NCBI GenBank assembly: GCA_004431415.1
Contig: QPMI01000103.1
Location: forward strand, 62,001-126,000
Length of the DNA stretch: 64,000 nt
DNA from: Cyanophora paradoxa
Lineage: Eukaryota; Glaucocystophyceae; Cyanophorales; Cyanophoraceae
Reading direction: 5' to 3'
Of this stretch, positions 1-15,000 are shown in pieces. Each line of letters starts with the position of its first letter. Within the stretch, counting starts at the first letter, position 1. Made by a program: the position numbers and the translations under genes. Under the pieces are notes generated by a model that saw only the letters and a program-made list of their open reading frames with translations, was not told the DNA's origin and did no database searches.

Positions 1-3000
1 CTGCCGTTGGCGGCTAGCTGGTAGGCGGCAAAGGCGCCGGCACTGCCAGGCTGCGTCGTCGGCGCCAGGAAGTCCGAAGCGCGGAGCGCGGGGCTGCCGG
101 GGGCCGGAGCCAGAGTGCAGTTGACAGGGAGACCCTCCCGTCGCCGCACCGTGCAGTTCAGACGGGCAGCGACGATATCGACGGTGGCTGCGGCGAGCCC
201 GCCGCCGCCTACGCGCTCCTGCCAGCTGACGGAGATGGGAACAGCCTCGCCAGCTCCTACGGTCCTCGCGACGAAAGACACGCCGGATCCCACGATAGTC
301 ATTGGCTCCGGCTGGATGAATGCGTTCGCAATGGGTGCATCCAGGTCCGCCGGGAGGATGGGAGGCGACCCAGGCGACGTCGAGACGGCGCAGGAGACGT
401 TGTTGCCGATAGCCAGGCGGCCGCTCTGGCACGTCACAGTGCCGTCGAACACCGTCAGGTTCCGCCTGTCAAAGACGCCACCTCCGACCGCCGCGGAGTA
501 CGAAGCGGTGACGAGGCCTGTGGCCGCGAGCTTCTCCGCGCCGATGAAGACCTCGAGCTGAGGGTGAAAATGAAGAAAGTCAGCCGCGAACAGACCCGCA
601 TCAGGAAATTTAAAGGCAAAGGCCTGACCGTGCCGTTCTCGGACGAGACGACGCCGGTGATGTTTCCGATGCTCGGGGCCGTCACGAGCACGTCCGTTGG
701 GACGAAGGGCGCCGAAGTCGCGTGCTGCTCGAGGATGCAGCTGATGTTCGCGTACCGCCTCCAGCGCGTTTGGTTGCAGAAGAGACGGGAGCCGAGGACG
801 ATGGCCGTAGAATCCGACAGCTCTCGCACCGGCGCGAACAGGCCGACGCTGCCGCCGTTATAGTTCACATCGACATCCGCCGTGTTGCCAGAGACGAGCG
901 GTGGTCCAGGAATGAACATGCCGATGGCCAGCGCTCCAGCCGCAGCTGTGAAGTTGTACGAAACGTACCTAAGCGACGAAGATATTAGAGAAGACGAATG
1001 AGAAGGCGGGAAGCAGCTGCAGAATACGAAGAGGGCTCACTGCAGGTCGCCAATGCGCAGCGTTGCAACGAAAATGTCGGTGCGCTGAATGGGCGGCGAG
1101 ATGCCGAAAGGCGTAATGGTGCAGGGCAAGTGGCGTCCGGGGCGTGTGCGCGGATCGCAGCGCAGCAGAGCCTCGACAATCGTTGCAGTGAAAGACTGGA
1201 TGCCGATCTGGCCTCCGCCGATCTGAATGCGTGATCATGAGGCGATCTCGGACACAGAACATCTCGAGTACACGCACGTCGTCCGACCAGTGAAGAGCAA
1301 TCGAAGAGCTCGACGCGGCCGACAGGGCGCGAAGCTTCACCGTGATCTGGCCCTGGTTCAGGGAAGGGGAGCCTTCGTCCTTGATAAGCTGCGAGGTGTT
1401 GACGGCGGGGGCGCCGATGTCCGCGGTTTGGAGGGCGGCGGAGTTCGGGGCGGCGCTGACGGTGCAGACGACCGAGGCCGGCGGGCTCCGCCGCGTACCC
1501 GCGCAGCTCACGGACCCCGCGACGACGGACAGGAGCGTCCTGCCCGCGAGGCCGGAGCCTACAGACGAGGTCCACGCCATGAGATAAGTGAACTCGGGCC
1601 TGGGAACGTTGACGGCCGGTCAGCTTTCCAGCAGTAAAAAGGACGTCGACGGACCGCAACGAACGTTATAATTAACTGCAGCTACTATATGTAACGCACC
1701 CGTTCACGACCGCCGCGGTGTGGGTGAAGAAGAGCCCGGAGCTGTTCGTGGTGGCCTCGGTCGATGGCGCGCTCCCGTACATGTCGACGAAGTCCGACGT
1801 GGCGAGGTTCGGCGAGTTGGAGTCCTTGAGAATGGCGCACTGGACCTGGCGCCCGAGAGCGACGCGGGGCCGCGAGCAGCGCAGAGGATCCGAGGCGACG
1901 ACGCCCACGGCGACGATGTTCGGAGTCTGCGCGACGAAGCCGCCGCCGATGGCGGACGCGAAGGTCACATTTAGGACGCCCGTGCTGCCGACCCCTGGCA
2001 CGCTCGCGCCGAAACGGATCGAGCCGCCTTCCAGGAGCTGCTCAGAGGTGCGATCGGGCACGACGTAGGAAGCGTTGAACGCGTATGACGCGAAGTCCGA
2101 GCTGAGGAGACTCTGGGATGTGGAGCTGCGCTGAAGGGTGCAGAGAGCAGTCGCGTCGCGGCGGACGCGGAGGCGGTTGCACGACAGGGTGGCGCCGACG
2201 AACTTCATCGTATGCTGCTCCGCAAGCCCGCCGTTCGGGTCGAGCTCATCACCCCACTTAATGCCGACAACACTTGACGCCGAGGTCGGCGTCTCGGCGG
2301 CAGTGTACCTAGTAGAAAATCAGAACACTGCAATCTCCAAAGGAGAAATTAAACAATCGGGGGTTTGCGATTAATATTGGCGCACGTGAAAGTGAACCGG
2401 CCGTTTGAAAACTGGAAGCCCGTAACTGATCCGTGCTGGTCAGAGAAGACGACCTCCTTGATGTCGGTCGAGTTCAAGGCCACAGACATCGCGGTCTTCT
2501 CTACTGTGCACGCCACTGAACCGCCGAAGCGGATGCGATAATCCATTACATAGTTAATGCATTGCAGGGTGTAATCAACCTGTGCCGCATGGATAAGATC
2601 GAAAGGTTAACGTTTTAGAAGACGCGATGCGGCCGCACCACCGCAATGGAAGTCGAAGAAATGATTGGTTTGCTGCCGTAAACAGCTGCATCGACGACCG
2701 CGCTTGCCCAGAAAATCTGCCGAGCATCAGAGATTATATAATTAGTAAAACGCGCAAATCGGGTTAGTTAGACCGCCCAAGACCGCGGATGATCGCGCAC
2801 CTGGTACGTCCCGCCCAAGACCGCGGATGCGGCGGTCAGCGGGATGGATAGGACGCCATCATCCGAAACGGAGCCGGAGGTCTGGACGAGGAAATTCTCC
2901 GAAGAGACGACCGGCGCAACATCGGCGGTGATGAACGGCGCGGCGTTCTCGGACGGTGTCAGGACGCAGGGGCTCGGCACGCCACGAGCCTTCCGGCCGG

Positions 3001-6000
3001 AAGGGCACACGACCGACTCGGGATCAATGACGAGGAACGTGTTCGAGGCCGCGACAGCGCCGCCGAGGGCGGCTGCGTAGCTCGCAGTCACCGTGCAGCC
3101 GCTCGAGCCGCACTTGGTGTCCGCATAGAACGTGAAGTTCAGATTGCCGTTGCCATCCGTGACGATGGCGCTGATGGAGGCGCCACCAGAGACCACGATG
3201 TCGAAGTCGCTCACGAGAAGCGAAGTTGAGGTCTCGGACTTGTGCAGGGTGCATCGCGCGTTCGTTCCAAGCAGGGTGCGCGTCGGGCCGGACGAGGGCG
3301 TGCACGTGATGCCCGTAGCCTCCGCCACGTCGATGGTGAGGGGGCGGATGGCGTCGTCCGAGGGCAGGACCATGCGGAGCTCCTCTTGCACCGAGCCGAC
3401 GACCGCAGTAACGGGGAGGTGGAGCGCGTTGCTCGCCAGCAGCACGGAGCCAAACGAGAAGGCCCCCGTGGAAGACCAGCCGGTCTTCATGTCCGAGCTG
3501 ACGAGTGAAATGGAAGCTGTGGCTGTGCAGTTGACCGTCTGGCCCTTGCCCATCCGGGTGCGCGGGCACGTGAACTCCAGGCCGGAGCTGATGTTCATTG
3601 CAAAGAGCTCGGGGAATTCGGGAGTGTCGGTGCTGGCGACGGTGACGGCCGACTCGCCGCTGCTCTCAAGTACGAGCGCCTTCACGTCGAACTCGACCCG
3701 ATTGAGGGAGGACGTCAACGGCTTGTTCAGAATGTTGGAGACGTTCGCCGTCCCCTCGTTCCCGTTGAAGCCGATGACCAAGTTGGTCTTCGAGAAGTCC
3801 GCGGATCCCGACGCTTTGACCACAGTGCAGTGGGCGGTCTCGCGGAGGCCGATCACGGTCTTGTCACACGAGAGCGACGGCAAGATCGGAGCCGGAACGT
3901 TGATCGTGCCAACGACGGTGCTGGCGCCGCCAATATCGGCTGAATAGTTGATTGTCACAGCGATGGGGCCGCCAATGTCGAGTGTGTCCAACACAGTGAA
4001 GACAACCTTTCGAGAATCTCGGCTTAGTACTGTAAAAAGAAATTAGATAGATCAGATCGTGAAGGTCTCACCCTTCCATTGGTGCCCGCTGCAAGGGCCG
4101 ACGTGTTGAGCGCGAGTCCTTGATCGGTCATCGCGACCGGAGCGCCAAAATCAGTCGCCTGCAGACTCATGCCCGAGGTCGCCGGGATGAGAGTGCAAGA
4201 AATTGAGGCTCTCAGAAGTCTGGGGTCTGAACGAGAAAAAGCCAGAAACAACTGTGAGAACACAGAAGAACCCGAGAGATTCACAGGCTACATACCATAG
4301 GTGCACGTGAAGTTCGCGCGGATGACGGTGATCGTGACAGGGCCGACGGCGTTTGCCGTGAACGCATCGACGACCGAGACCCGAGAGAGAGCTGGGTGGT
4401 CGGCTGAATGGCCCTGTTGGCGACGGACGCGGAGAAGGAAACCTTGTCCGCGGTATTGTTGACCGTAATGCTTCCGGAGAGGGTGAGCTGTCCCGCCACA
4501 GTCGAGCGGAGGGTAAGGTCCGAAGACAGCAAATTGGGGGAGCCCGGGTTGATCGAGGCCTCGCACGCAATGGTGGAGCTGTAGACGACGCGCGTCCGGG
4601 TGCAGGAGAGCCCGCCGGTGAGGGCGAGCACGTCGAACGGTACCGAGGCGGCGATCGGCGACTCGGAAAGCCACCACATGCTCGTGTCAGTAAGGTCCGA
4701 TCCGGGAATGTGGTTGAGCACGGGCTCATAGCCCGAGTTAGTTCTCAGCCCGGTGACGTTGACTCGATACTGGCCGGAGGACGATGTTCTCACAACTGTG
4801 CCATCCACGGGCCAGACTTTGCAGTCGCTGTCGCCGTCCGGGCCCCAATACCAAAAGCAGTTTGGCACCATAGATCCCTGGGAGTTGGGCGATGTGCCGA
4901 GCACGGTGTTCGAGATGACCGTCGGGGTCGTTCCCGTCCGCGAGATTGTGATCTGCACGGTGCCGGTCCTCGCGACACGGCACCGCTTCACGCTGCTGAC
5001 GGTGACTGAGGAAGGGCAGTCATAGGTGTGCGCCTGCCCTGTCGCTGTCCTGGCGGTGAGGACAAGAGCCGATCCGATCGCGTGCCTAGGCTGGACTGAA
5101 ATAGAAGCGCCAGTGACCTGATATCGAGATCGATCATGTGAGCGGACGGTCAGGCTTATATATGATTAGCTCTGAATCCAGTGCTCGGACCTTGAAGGTG
5201 GCTCGAACGCCCTGAGTGATCGCGCTCGCGACCGTCCAGTAGTCCGTGACCGACTCCACGAGGGTGGCGCCCGTCGCGACCCAGTTGAAGTCGCTGGCCT
5301 CGAGCGAGACTTTGCCCGCAGCCTGTGCAGTCCAGGCCTAGCGCGTCAGCGCAGGCTAGGGCCAGCCTTGCGCCGAAGAAAACAGCGCGCACCGGCAAGA
5401 GGCGGCACTGGAAGAAGCAGCCGATGCAGGTCGCGAAGCGCATGGGCGTGGCGGAGGCGGTTTCTCCCTGAAGAATGTTGTTGGGGACGGTGGTCGCCCC
5501 CGCGGCCGTGTACGCGCTGCACGTCAAGGAGGCAGCCTGCGAGCGCACGTGGCATCAATATTCGTATAAGGGCTCGAAAAGGCTGCGCAAGTTGGCTCCT
5601 GCGGACCTGAAACACGACGACCTTGCGCTTGAGAACTTCGCGGTCGACGTTCTTCGGGCGCCTGCTATTCAGGGTCCAGTAGCCGCGCTCGGAGTTCCAA
5701 GTAGAATACCCCGGGCTGTAAGGGCTGAGGTTGTCGTCCGCTGAGTAGTACGTGGATGCAGAATAACGGATGGACAGGAAATGGTTGATCGTTTTGTCCA
5801 TTGCGGTGGCGGAGCTCCTCAGCGAGAAGCGGATGAGGGGGAACGGGCCCTCCCCCGCTCTGACCAAGTACGTGCTAGGGACACTGGCGGTCGCTGCAGC
5901 GTAGGCGCTGATGGAAGCGTGGCCGGTGTTGCTGGTGCATGTCTCTCCGTCAGCACTGAAGGTGCCAAGGCAAGTCTGGGGTTTTGTGGAAACACAAACG

Positions 6001-9000
6001 ACGGTCAGCCTGCGGCTGCGAGAAGCGCGCGAACTCTAGAAAGATAATTTACCTCAAAGTCTGAAGTCAAAAGATCTCCTGGAGACGTGTACTCATTATG
6101 CACGATGTACACTGCGAGCCCGAAAATGAGGAAGACCTACTATCGGATTCTAAATTGAACACAGGTGCGCGGACCGTAGTACGCTGTGTCGACCGTAATT
6201 GAGACCGGCAGCCGAATGACACCTCCCGGTTGGTCTTGAACACTCGCTTGCGCTATACATCAAGGGAACGGAATCAGATCTAGATGTAAGTGAACAAAAT
6301 ACGGCTGTCGACAGTGGCACCTTGGAAAAACTTGACTGGGGCCGGATTTCCGGGGATCGGAGAGTTATCAACTGTGTAAATCGCGGATATGTTTACTGTC
6401 CCCGCGAGAGTTGGCCTTAGAGTCCACTTTATCTGCGTACGCGGTTCGAATTCGTTATCGATGCATGAACGTCCGATTGATCATGAGGAAGATTCGTCGC
6501 CGTGCGCGTGTGTAGGCGCGCATGCTCACCACGTCGAACACATCGGGGGGATTAGGGGCGTTTCTGAACGCGTAGTTGCCGCCATTTCCGGCCCATCCGA
6601 TTGCCACAGGCGAGTAGGTGCCGGTTCCTCCGGACCTGTAATTCGAACGTACGGACGCGATCAATTACAATTGCAAGAGCGCGACTTCGAAGCTTCCAGT
6701 CGTGAATGAACGCACTTGGAGATCTGCAGGTCGAAACCGGAAAGCTGTCCGCTAACAGCAGTTTTCTGAATGTAGCACGAAAAATAGCAATTGCGGCCGC
6801 CCGCCGCGTTCTGGCAGACGGCAACCCTAGCAGGGGAACAGACAATTGGCTGTGCAGCGATCACGAAGATTTCGACGTTTCTGCCACGGTCAGCCTTGAC
6901 GAGGCCCGGGTTAAAGTCGTAGACGTTGCGGAGATTGGGGCCTGTCGTAGAAGCGATATCGATATACATAAAAGAGACCAAACGGATGAAATGAAGTTAG
7001 ATCGATATTCAAAAACCGCACCTGTGACGCCAGGTACGTTCAAATTGAAGAAAAATCGGTTGACTCCCCGCGTCGCTTGAGCAGATGTGGGTGCCGTGTA
7101 TCTGCGCCACAGTCGAAAGCATGAGGACTGCAGCTGCGTACAGTCTTCGGCCAGGACAGGGGGCGCACGTGAAGTTGAGGTACGGGAAGCACGTGGAGAG
7201 GGACGCGTTCCTTGTGCAAGAGCACCATTCTGGCGCGGGGTCGGTTTCTGTCACCAACGTCGTTTCGTTCGTCGTTGCGTTGACCACTTCCACCGTCCTA
7301 ACGACGGGGGCGCAATCTTTTCCCGAGGGGAACTGTTCCACATCCTCCACCAAAGCCGTGAGGTTGGTCAACCTCCCCTCGAATTGCCCCGTCACGTTGA
7401 ACGGCCCGGAGATCGCGGAGCGCGGGATGATGGGGCCGATGATCTCGTCGTTGACCATGTACGGGGCGAGGCTGCAGTTGACCGACATGCCGGCCCTGAT
7501 GCGCGTGCTCGGGTAGCAGGTGGTGCGGTAGTCGATCACGGCCTGGACGGTGATGTTGCGAAGCAGCTTCGCCGACGGCAGATCCCTCGTCGTGTCGGGG
7601 AAGCCAATCTGGTCGAATGTCAATCGGACTTCGGCGGCAATCGCGTGCTTAGCTTGCCACCGCCCCCGAAATGTTACGAACTCGAAACTGTGCGCACCGC
7701 ATACCAGGACTTCACGTGCTCGCCCGTGTCTCCGAATGGCAGCAGAACAATGGAGGTGGGCACCCAAGTCGAGAAGCCCTGGGCGAACCAGTCGATGTTG
7801 GCCATAGAGAAGCCGATCCCGCCGGTGCGGCCCGGTTCGCGGTGGCCGACGAGGTCTCGCGCGAAGACGGGGTCACTCTGAAGTTGCGGGGCAGCCCCTA
7901 TCGTGAACAGCCAGCAGCTGATGAGCGGTTCCTGCACGATACGGGTCAACGTTCGAATTTTGAGAAGTACGAGCCTCGCGGGAAGGGGGGGGGGGCGGGG
8001 GGGGGCGTCTTTAATCTATTGATACGTATACACACACCAAGTAGTAACCAGCGTACAAGATTGCGTTCTCGGAAATGAAGCAATACCTGCATGGCGAAAT
8101 CAGTTCTTTTCCCGCATAATCCAAACGAATTCGAATGAAGCACCGGATCTCCCCGTCCACGATGTGATAGTCCTGCGCGCCCGGATGGAATCGAGTCGGG
8201 GCTTAGCTTCAGGCCTCTCACTCTGTGGGGGCCACAGTGCGGACCGTGTAGGTGGGCGGCGTGACGCTCTTGGAAGTGGTCGTTAGCCGCCTTGCCATCG
8301 GAAATCCGAACTGGAAGCCGCCCCTCCGGGACAGGCCAGTTGGCGTGATGATAAACTGCAGCAGGTGATCGTAAGCCCTCGAAATTCATAACATGCTTCT
8401 CGGTAGCTTATGATTAAGAGCATTTGTAATCCAGACCTCGGCGGGATTGCTCGTGTTGCGCAGCTCGACGGGCGGCAGAATGAGGCCGGGCGGAATCGAC
8501 GAGTTCGTGGCGGGCTTGACGACGGCCGTCCAGTTGAAGTCCCGCATCTCGGGAGGGGCGACAGACTCTGCCTTGATGCTCGAAGCCGCGACCGCGTCGC
8601 CGAGGCCGTCGTACTTCGACTTGGTGAGCATGCGACACGTGTGGTTGTACGGCGCGTCCCGCCACGTGCGCCTCCGCTGGGCCGCGGTGTCGCTATTATC
8701 GTCGTTGCTCCCCCCGTTGGGCGAGGGGAAGCACTCAAAGAGCTTTGTGTGAACTGCAAAAGGGGCGGAACCCTCAGCGCGGGGCGGAAACCTCAGCGTT
8801 CGAGCAACCTATTTATAGTTCTGATCGCATCCGGAAAGGACGCACCCTCGACCACTTTCACGACGAATTCGAGCGAGTTAATGCAGCGCGTGCCATCTGG
8901 CATCCAGCATGTAGACGTGACAAACGGGACGATAAGCTTTGTCTCGGCGATTCGTTTCGGTGATCCGAAAGTCACTGGAGCGGTGTCAAACGAAATGCGT

Positions 9001-12000
9001 CTCGGATCGTGATTCTCGCCCGCTCTCATAAATAGTTACCTGTGTAGTTGATGCTACGCTTTGCACCGGACGCGGCGAATCCGTTGGTGCTCAGTGTGGG
9101 ACGAGGGGTTGCTCCCGCGTACGTGGTCGGACAATTGATGCCGATATACTGATCGCCATAGTCTTCGCAGCCTGCGGTCGCCACCGGCGCCTGTAGATTG
9201 AGATCAGGTCGACGTTGTCATGATCATATTCATTTTCTTGGTACCGCAGAATTGCGAAATTAGAGCGGACCTGGAGACTCGAAAAGTAGGTAGTGTTGAA
9301 GTACGCCATGTACAAATTCGCCGATCCGGGCGCCGCCTCGACCCAGCAGGGCATTTGGTCACCCGCCTAAACCGCTCATGTCAGGCCGACGTGAAGGGCA
9401 GATCTAGATCTAGAGGTTGTAATCTGGCGGCGCACGTAAACGCGGTCCCTGTCGCACTTCACCGACGCTTCGATGATCGGCACCGTGGGCTGGCCAGGCA
9501 TGTTCGTGTGGGAGACTCGATAACGGAAGTTCATCGCGCCTTGGTTCTTCGCCTTCGCAATCACGACGAACTGCGACGGAACACAGTTACGCAGTCAGCG
9601 ATCATTTATTCAATAGGCAGCGCCCTCATGAACATGGTCTGCCCCAGATAGAAGCGCACCCGATCGCTGCGGAAGTACGATTCGCGCTTCTCGTACTCCT
9701 CCCACGGGCCGACAACTTTGGAGCAGTCGACGCTTGGGGCCTCATTATGATCACGCAGCCTCCGGCGACCGTATCCGTACCCCCCGCCGCCGTAGTACTG
9801 GCAATACTCGTATTCGTACGAGTATGGGTTCTTTCCGCTGGGAGCGTTTCCACCTGTGAATTGCGTCAGACGCCATCGCGCGGGCGCGCGCGGAAATTGA
9901 GTCTCGCGCACCGATGACATAGAAATCGTAAGGGTCGATCTGGTAGCTGTACTGGTTCTGGGCGACGGTGCAGTTTACCCAGGTATTCACTTGAACCGCC
10001 GCGGGGATTCCTGTCGCCGGAACTGCCAGAGATGTGCACGTGATGGAGTCGATGTGGATTATCGGGATGGCCTCCGGCCACTGCCAGAGCGGAATGGCCG
10101 TCTTGTCCATGACGTATCCGGTGGGGAAGGTCGAGTTGGCGACATCGGTTAGCAAGCCGAGGCCGAGGGTAGCGTCGCTCATGTAGAGGTTGATCTTCAC
10201 GACGGAGCCCTTGTTCTTGAGATTGAGGGTCGGGGCGACCGAGGTCAGCGTGAAGTTGAGCCCGGAGCGCGAGTACGTGTCCCCATACTCAGAACTTGTC
10301 TGGATGAACGCCTGAACCGCGCTGGCCGTGATACCCGGAGCGATGGTCGCGTTGACGAGAAGGCGGATGTCCCCGGGCCGAAGGATCGTGGACTGGGTAG
10401 GGTCCCACTGGGGCCAGATGAAGCACGGCAGGGCGATATTTGCTGGGAGCTTCTCCATGCATTCCACTGACAGCTCTGCGGGAGCATAATCTTAAGCGGT
10501 AGCGGAAAGCAAAGATATCGATGTAGGACAGGCGCAAAGGTCATTACCAGGAAGAACGGCCACTTCCGCAGGACCGTTCGTCACAGGAGCGCCCAGAATA
10601 GTCACGTTTACGTAGAAGTAGTCAACAGCGTAAGAATTGGCTTGCGCGGAGATGATCACCCCTGTCGATGTGGCGAAGTGGGGGAACCACGTTCTGGGGA
10701 GCATCATGCTAGAATACTCTTCCCGGCACCCGCCCTCACACCACTCCGGCCATTTAAGCGTCGGAGCAAGTGCGGCCGCTCCGACTTGAATGTCGCTGAC
10801 GATAGGGACGGCCGAGCCAGAATTCGGAAGCACTGGGCGCGAGTTTCGATTTGAACAAATGCTCGAGCTCACGGGAAGCTTAAGGGTGAATTGTGTGCAC
10901 CTGAGCAAGAGAAGACGGCGTCGTGGAAGATGCGGCACTGGGACTCTGAGAGGCCGATCTGGGTGCACGAGCAGGAAAGACGTGCAGAAAGCTAGGGGAG
11001 AGGCGACACAATCAGAAAACGCAGAGCAAGGGATGATTAATCTTCGATATCCAGCGCACCACGGCTACGTAAAAGCGAGCCGCCTTGCGCACGCCTATAA
11101 GAGTTGTGAACCCAGGTGCGTAGGTGAGGTAAACTTGCGCCCCGGGCTCCGTTCCGTTCCGCCCCAGTGCTGCCTGGTACACGAATGTAAGCCCGCCCTC
11201 CGCTGTAGTGTTGTATGTGGAACTCAGGATCTGAGCCCCATGGCCAACATGAGCTCGACGTTAGCTCCGATTCGCAGGAGCTATGCGGGCAAATCAAACC
11301 GTTCCGAAGGTTGCACGCAGATCGAAAGCAGCAGGATTAAGATCCGGAAGCCCTGCAGACAATCATGATCGGTTGCGCCTCGACAACGTTAGCAGATATA
11401 GATCTAAACGCAGATAGATAACACGCACCGTCGCCCTTTGTCGCAGTGCACGTTGCGTTGGCTCCAGGCAATACGCGCTCGGGCACGCAGGTGAACGTCT
11501 TGATGCCTGCAGACCGAGCTCGGTTCAGAAGCTCACAATCGCAAGCGGCCGATCGCGAGGGGCGGGGAACACACCTGTTACTGTGACGTTCACCGCGGGA
11601 CCTCCCAGCGAGCGGAACGGCGGACGGACAGACCAGATGCCAGCAGGGAACGGCACGGCGCGGAAAATGACCCCGCTGCCGCTAGTGGCGATGTTTGAGT
11701 ACGTTGGATACCCTGGGACGGACGCGGCCGATACGCCGTCCATGTCGGAGGTAAGGATGCTTGGCGTGCCGCCTGTCGGCTGCACGTTGCACTCGGTGAA
11801 CTGCGGAGGCTCGCCGACAAGCCCAACCAGAAACGTCGGCGTGCAGGAAAGTGTAGATACGAGAATTGAGATGTTCAGAGGCGCATTGCCGACAACGCCG
11901 CCCCCAAGGGCGGGCGAGTAGCTTATATGCATCTGCAGATTGGATGCGAACGTGCTGCGATTTGCAGCTCGGATGTGGAAAGTCATCTGCGCCGCAAATT

Positions 12001-15000
12001 CGAATCAATTCAGGGCGAGTGTGTGCAAGACCCCTCGGCCGGAGCTCGAGACTTCATACCCGCGACGTGTTCAAGGTGGTTACAATCTGGAAATCGGAGA
12101 CGGACAGATCGGGACTGGAAGGCGTGAATACAAAGTTCTCGGGCGATGTGATGACGCCCTGCTGCGCGTTCATGGTGCAGAGGGTGCTCCCGCCAGCGGC
12201 CACGCGAACGAGGGTGCAGGTCACGTTCGCGCGAAGGAAACTAATGAAACTGCTCGCCGCATCCCTAGGGGTATTATCGATGTTGCTGCAGGGACGGTCA
12301 TTGTCGGCTGTGAATATATGCTTTGGGAAACCGACTCACCGGATGAAGTTGAAGTCGTATGGGAGGCGGAGGGTGGCGCCGCGGTTTGCTCCGAGGTTGC
12401 CCGCGCGATTGGGATTGAAGGCAAAGCTGAAGAACTTTGTGGCGTTCGCCGAGCAGGGCGCGCTGCAGTAGACTCCCCCTTCCGGGGCTGCACCCTCCGC
12501 CCGCGCAGTGGAAGAGCAGTTGGTTTCGCACGTCGCTTTCGCAATCGGTCCGAGCAAGCCCGCGGAGGCCGGCAGCACACTCGCAGAGGGCAGGTCCTCC
12601 AGCGACACTGGATTCGATGCGTTCAGCGCCCAGATGGAGCACGAGACGGTGGTGTTCTGAGTCTGCTCGCGAAGCCTCCATCGGTCAGGGAAAGGATGTA
12701 TACGCTTGCGCCGTAAATTCAAATTTAAAGCGGCGCACCGCGACGAGGGAGACCGCATCCGGGAAGCACTGCATGGTGACCAGAGGCACCTGCGGGAACG
12801 TTCATGTTTAGCATCGATGGCGACCTCGAAAAAAGTTACAAGATTTATAATGGGAGGGTATATATAGAGCACCTTGCCAAACGTGACCGAAAAGGCCGTG
12901 CGAGTCTCGGAGGCCGGGTGTTGACCGAGGGCACTCTTCCAGTTGAATTGAACGGACGAATCCGGTGCGTACTTGCCAGAGATAGTGACAGCGTAGGCGC
13001 CCGCGGAATCGGCGGAGGGGCCCGAGATCAAGCTCCCGAAAACGCCGGAGGACGGTGTGTATGCGATGTCGAAGTCGTTGGCGTACGGGGGCCTGTTCCC
13101 GAGGCTGTCCGCTTGGTAGACGATCGAGCAGACTCCGCGCTGCGTTCATAGCGCGTCAGAGAGCACGCGTACGGCGATCGAGATCACGATGTGCACGGCG
13201 TGCGACAAAACGCACCATGTTAGTTGCAGTGGCGTCAAGTGCGAGCGCGCAGAACGAGGCCGTCTGGTCAACGGCGAGGATCTTGACGTTCGCAGAGGCC
13301 GCCAGGGAGAGCGTCGTGTTCGCGCTGGGCATCCACGAATCGTTCCAGTAAAGCTTGATGTTCGAGGCGCTGCTGGCGTACAGCTGCCGGCGACTTCAGT
13401 CCGCGACCGCGTGCGCATGCGATTATGCCAATTGCAATCTTATTATAATTATAACGTTAACCGGAAAACTTCAGACCTCCGTCTCGTTCATCTGGAAGCT
13501 GAGTGTCTTTGCGTTGGTCGAGATGATGGAAGCCGAGTACGAGATGGAAAAGTCTCCGGGGAATATGTCAATATTGTTCGCTGTGATAGAGCAGGATGCA
13601 ACATAGTTCCGAGTCAGCCGCGAAGGACAGGACAGGGAAGGCTTGATGACGTCCACGGAAAACTCCGAGCCAGGGATGGAAATGTTGGCGGCGACTCCGG
13701 TCCTCGACTGCACCCATACCGCGCGCACGTCGACCTTCCCGCCGGAGCCAGAGGGCTTGCCCACGAGGTCGTACAGGTACTGGATCGGCTCGCTCGCGTT
13801 GAGGACCGCATCCACGGGAGGCGAGACGAACGCGAACGCCGCCTTTGAGTTGTTGCTCACGAGTAACCTGGACGAGGATTGCGCGGTGGGCTGCGCGGCC
13901 TGGCTGACATGCGCTTGAGAGTGTAAGAAGGCTCGCGCACGAAAAGTCGGACTGGTTCAGCTGCGGAGCGTTGGGCAGATCGACGCGCTCAAGTCTGCAG
14001 GCAGATATCTGCATTTGATCGAATATTGATGTAAATATCCGGTTCGGAAACTCGCCAAGCGCGCCCAACGCGTTCTCGCACCCCGGGGATGCCAACTGGC
14101 AGGCGCCTGCCAGTGCAGTTGGCGACGGCGTCAATCGAAATGAACGAGCAGCTTCCCGCAGTGTCCGGCTGGAGCTTGGGGTCCGAGACGCCAGTAAACT
14201 GCGCCCTGCAAACTGGCGTTTCAGCGCCAATTTGAAACCGGAGCGCTGGCGAGAGACAAACCGGAAGGTAGCGATCTGGTGGAAGACGAGGGGCGTGGAG
14301 AGGCTCAACGTAATCACTCCAGAGGTCATGTTCTTGGCAGAATTGATGGTAGCCGCGCCGCTTCCATTTACACCCGGGCCAGCTGTCCAGACGCCTGCGT
14401 ACACACTCATTGAGTTAAGGGCCTTGGCCCGAATTGTTCGTAGGTTTATTTATAATAAGGTACAGAAAAACAAGCGGCGGAGACCTTCGAGTTCGTCGAG
14501 GTTGAGCTGCGGGCTGCCCGTCGATGGGAAAACCATGAGAGTTAGTTGGTTTGTCCGGCGCAGGCGAATTGGATTGTCCATGGCCGCGGGTCCGCAGATT
14601 GTTCTATTAATTCCCTTGAGAACAAACTGAGAGCTGCAAAATATATGAAGCCAGGCATCAGTACCGGCCGCGGCACGAATGCCGGAGCTGGCTATAGACA
14701 GTGCGATCGATATCGCGGACCTGTAGAAGTGGGCGGGCTCATTCTTGGGCACGCCCGGCTCCGTCTCGTACGTGATGCCTGTCAACAAGAAATCGATGAC
14801 AATCTTCTTGGCTCCGAACTGCGGCACCGACGCGAGAGCGCGGGTGAGTTTCTTTGGCGGGGCTCGCGGGGAAGCGCGACGCTAACCGCGAGGCTCGCGG
14901 GGAACGTCAGGTTGTAGAGGCCGCGCCCAGAGTTGTGCTTCCAAACGAGCCGGTTCTCGGGCGATCGCAGAGGCTTCCACGTGCTCTCGCTGTGCGTGAA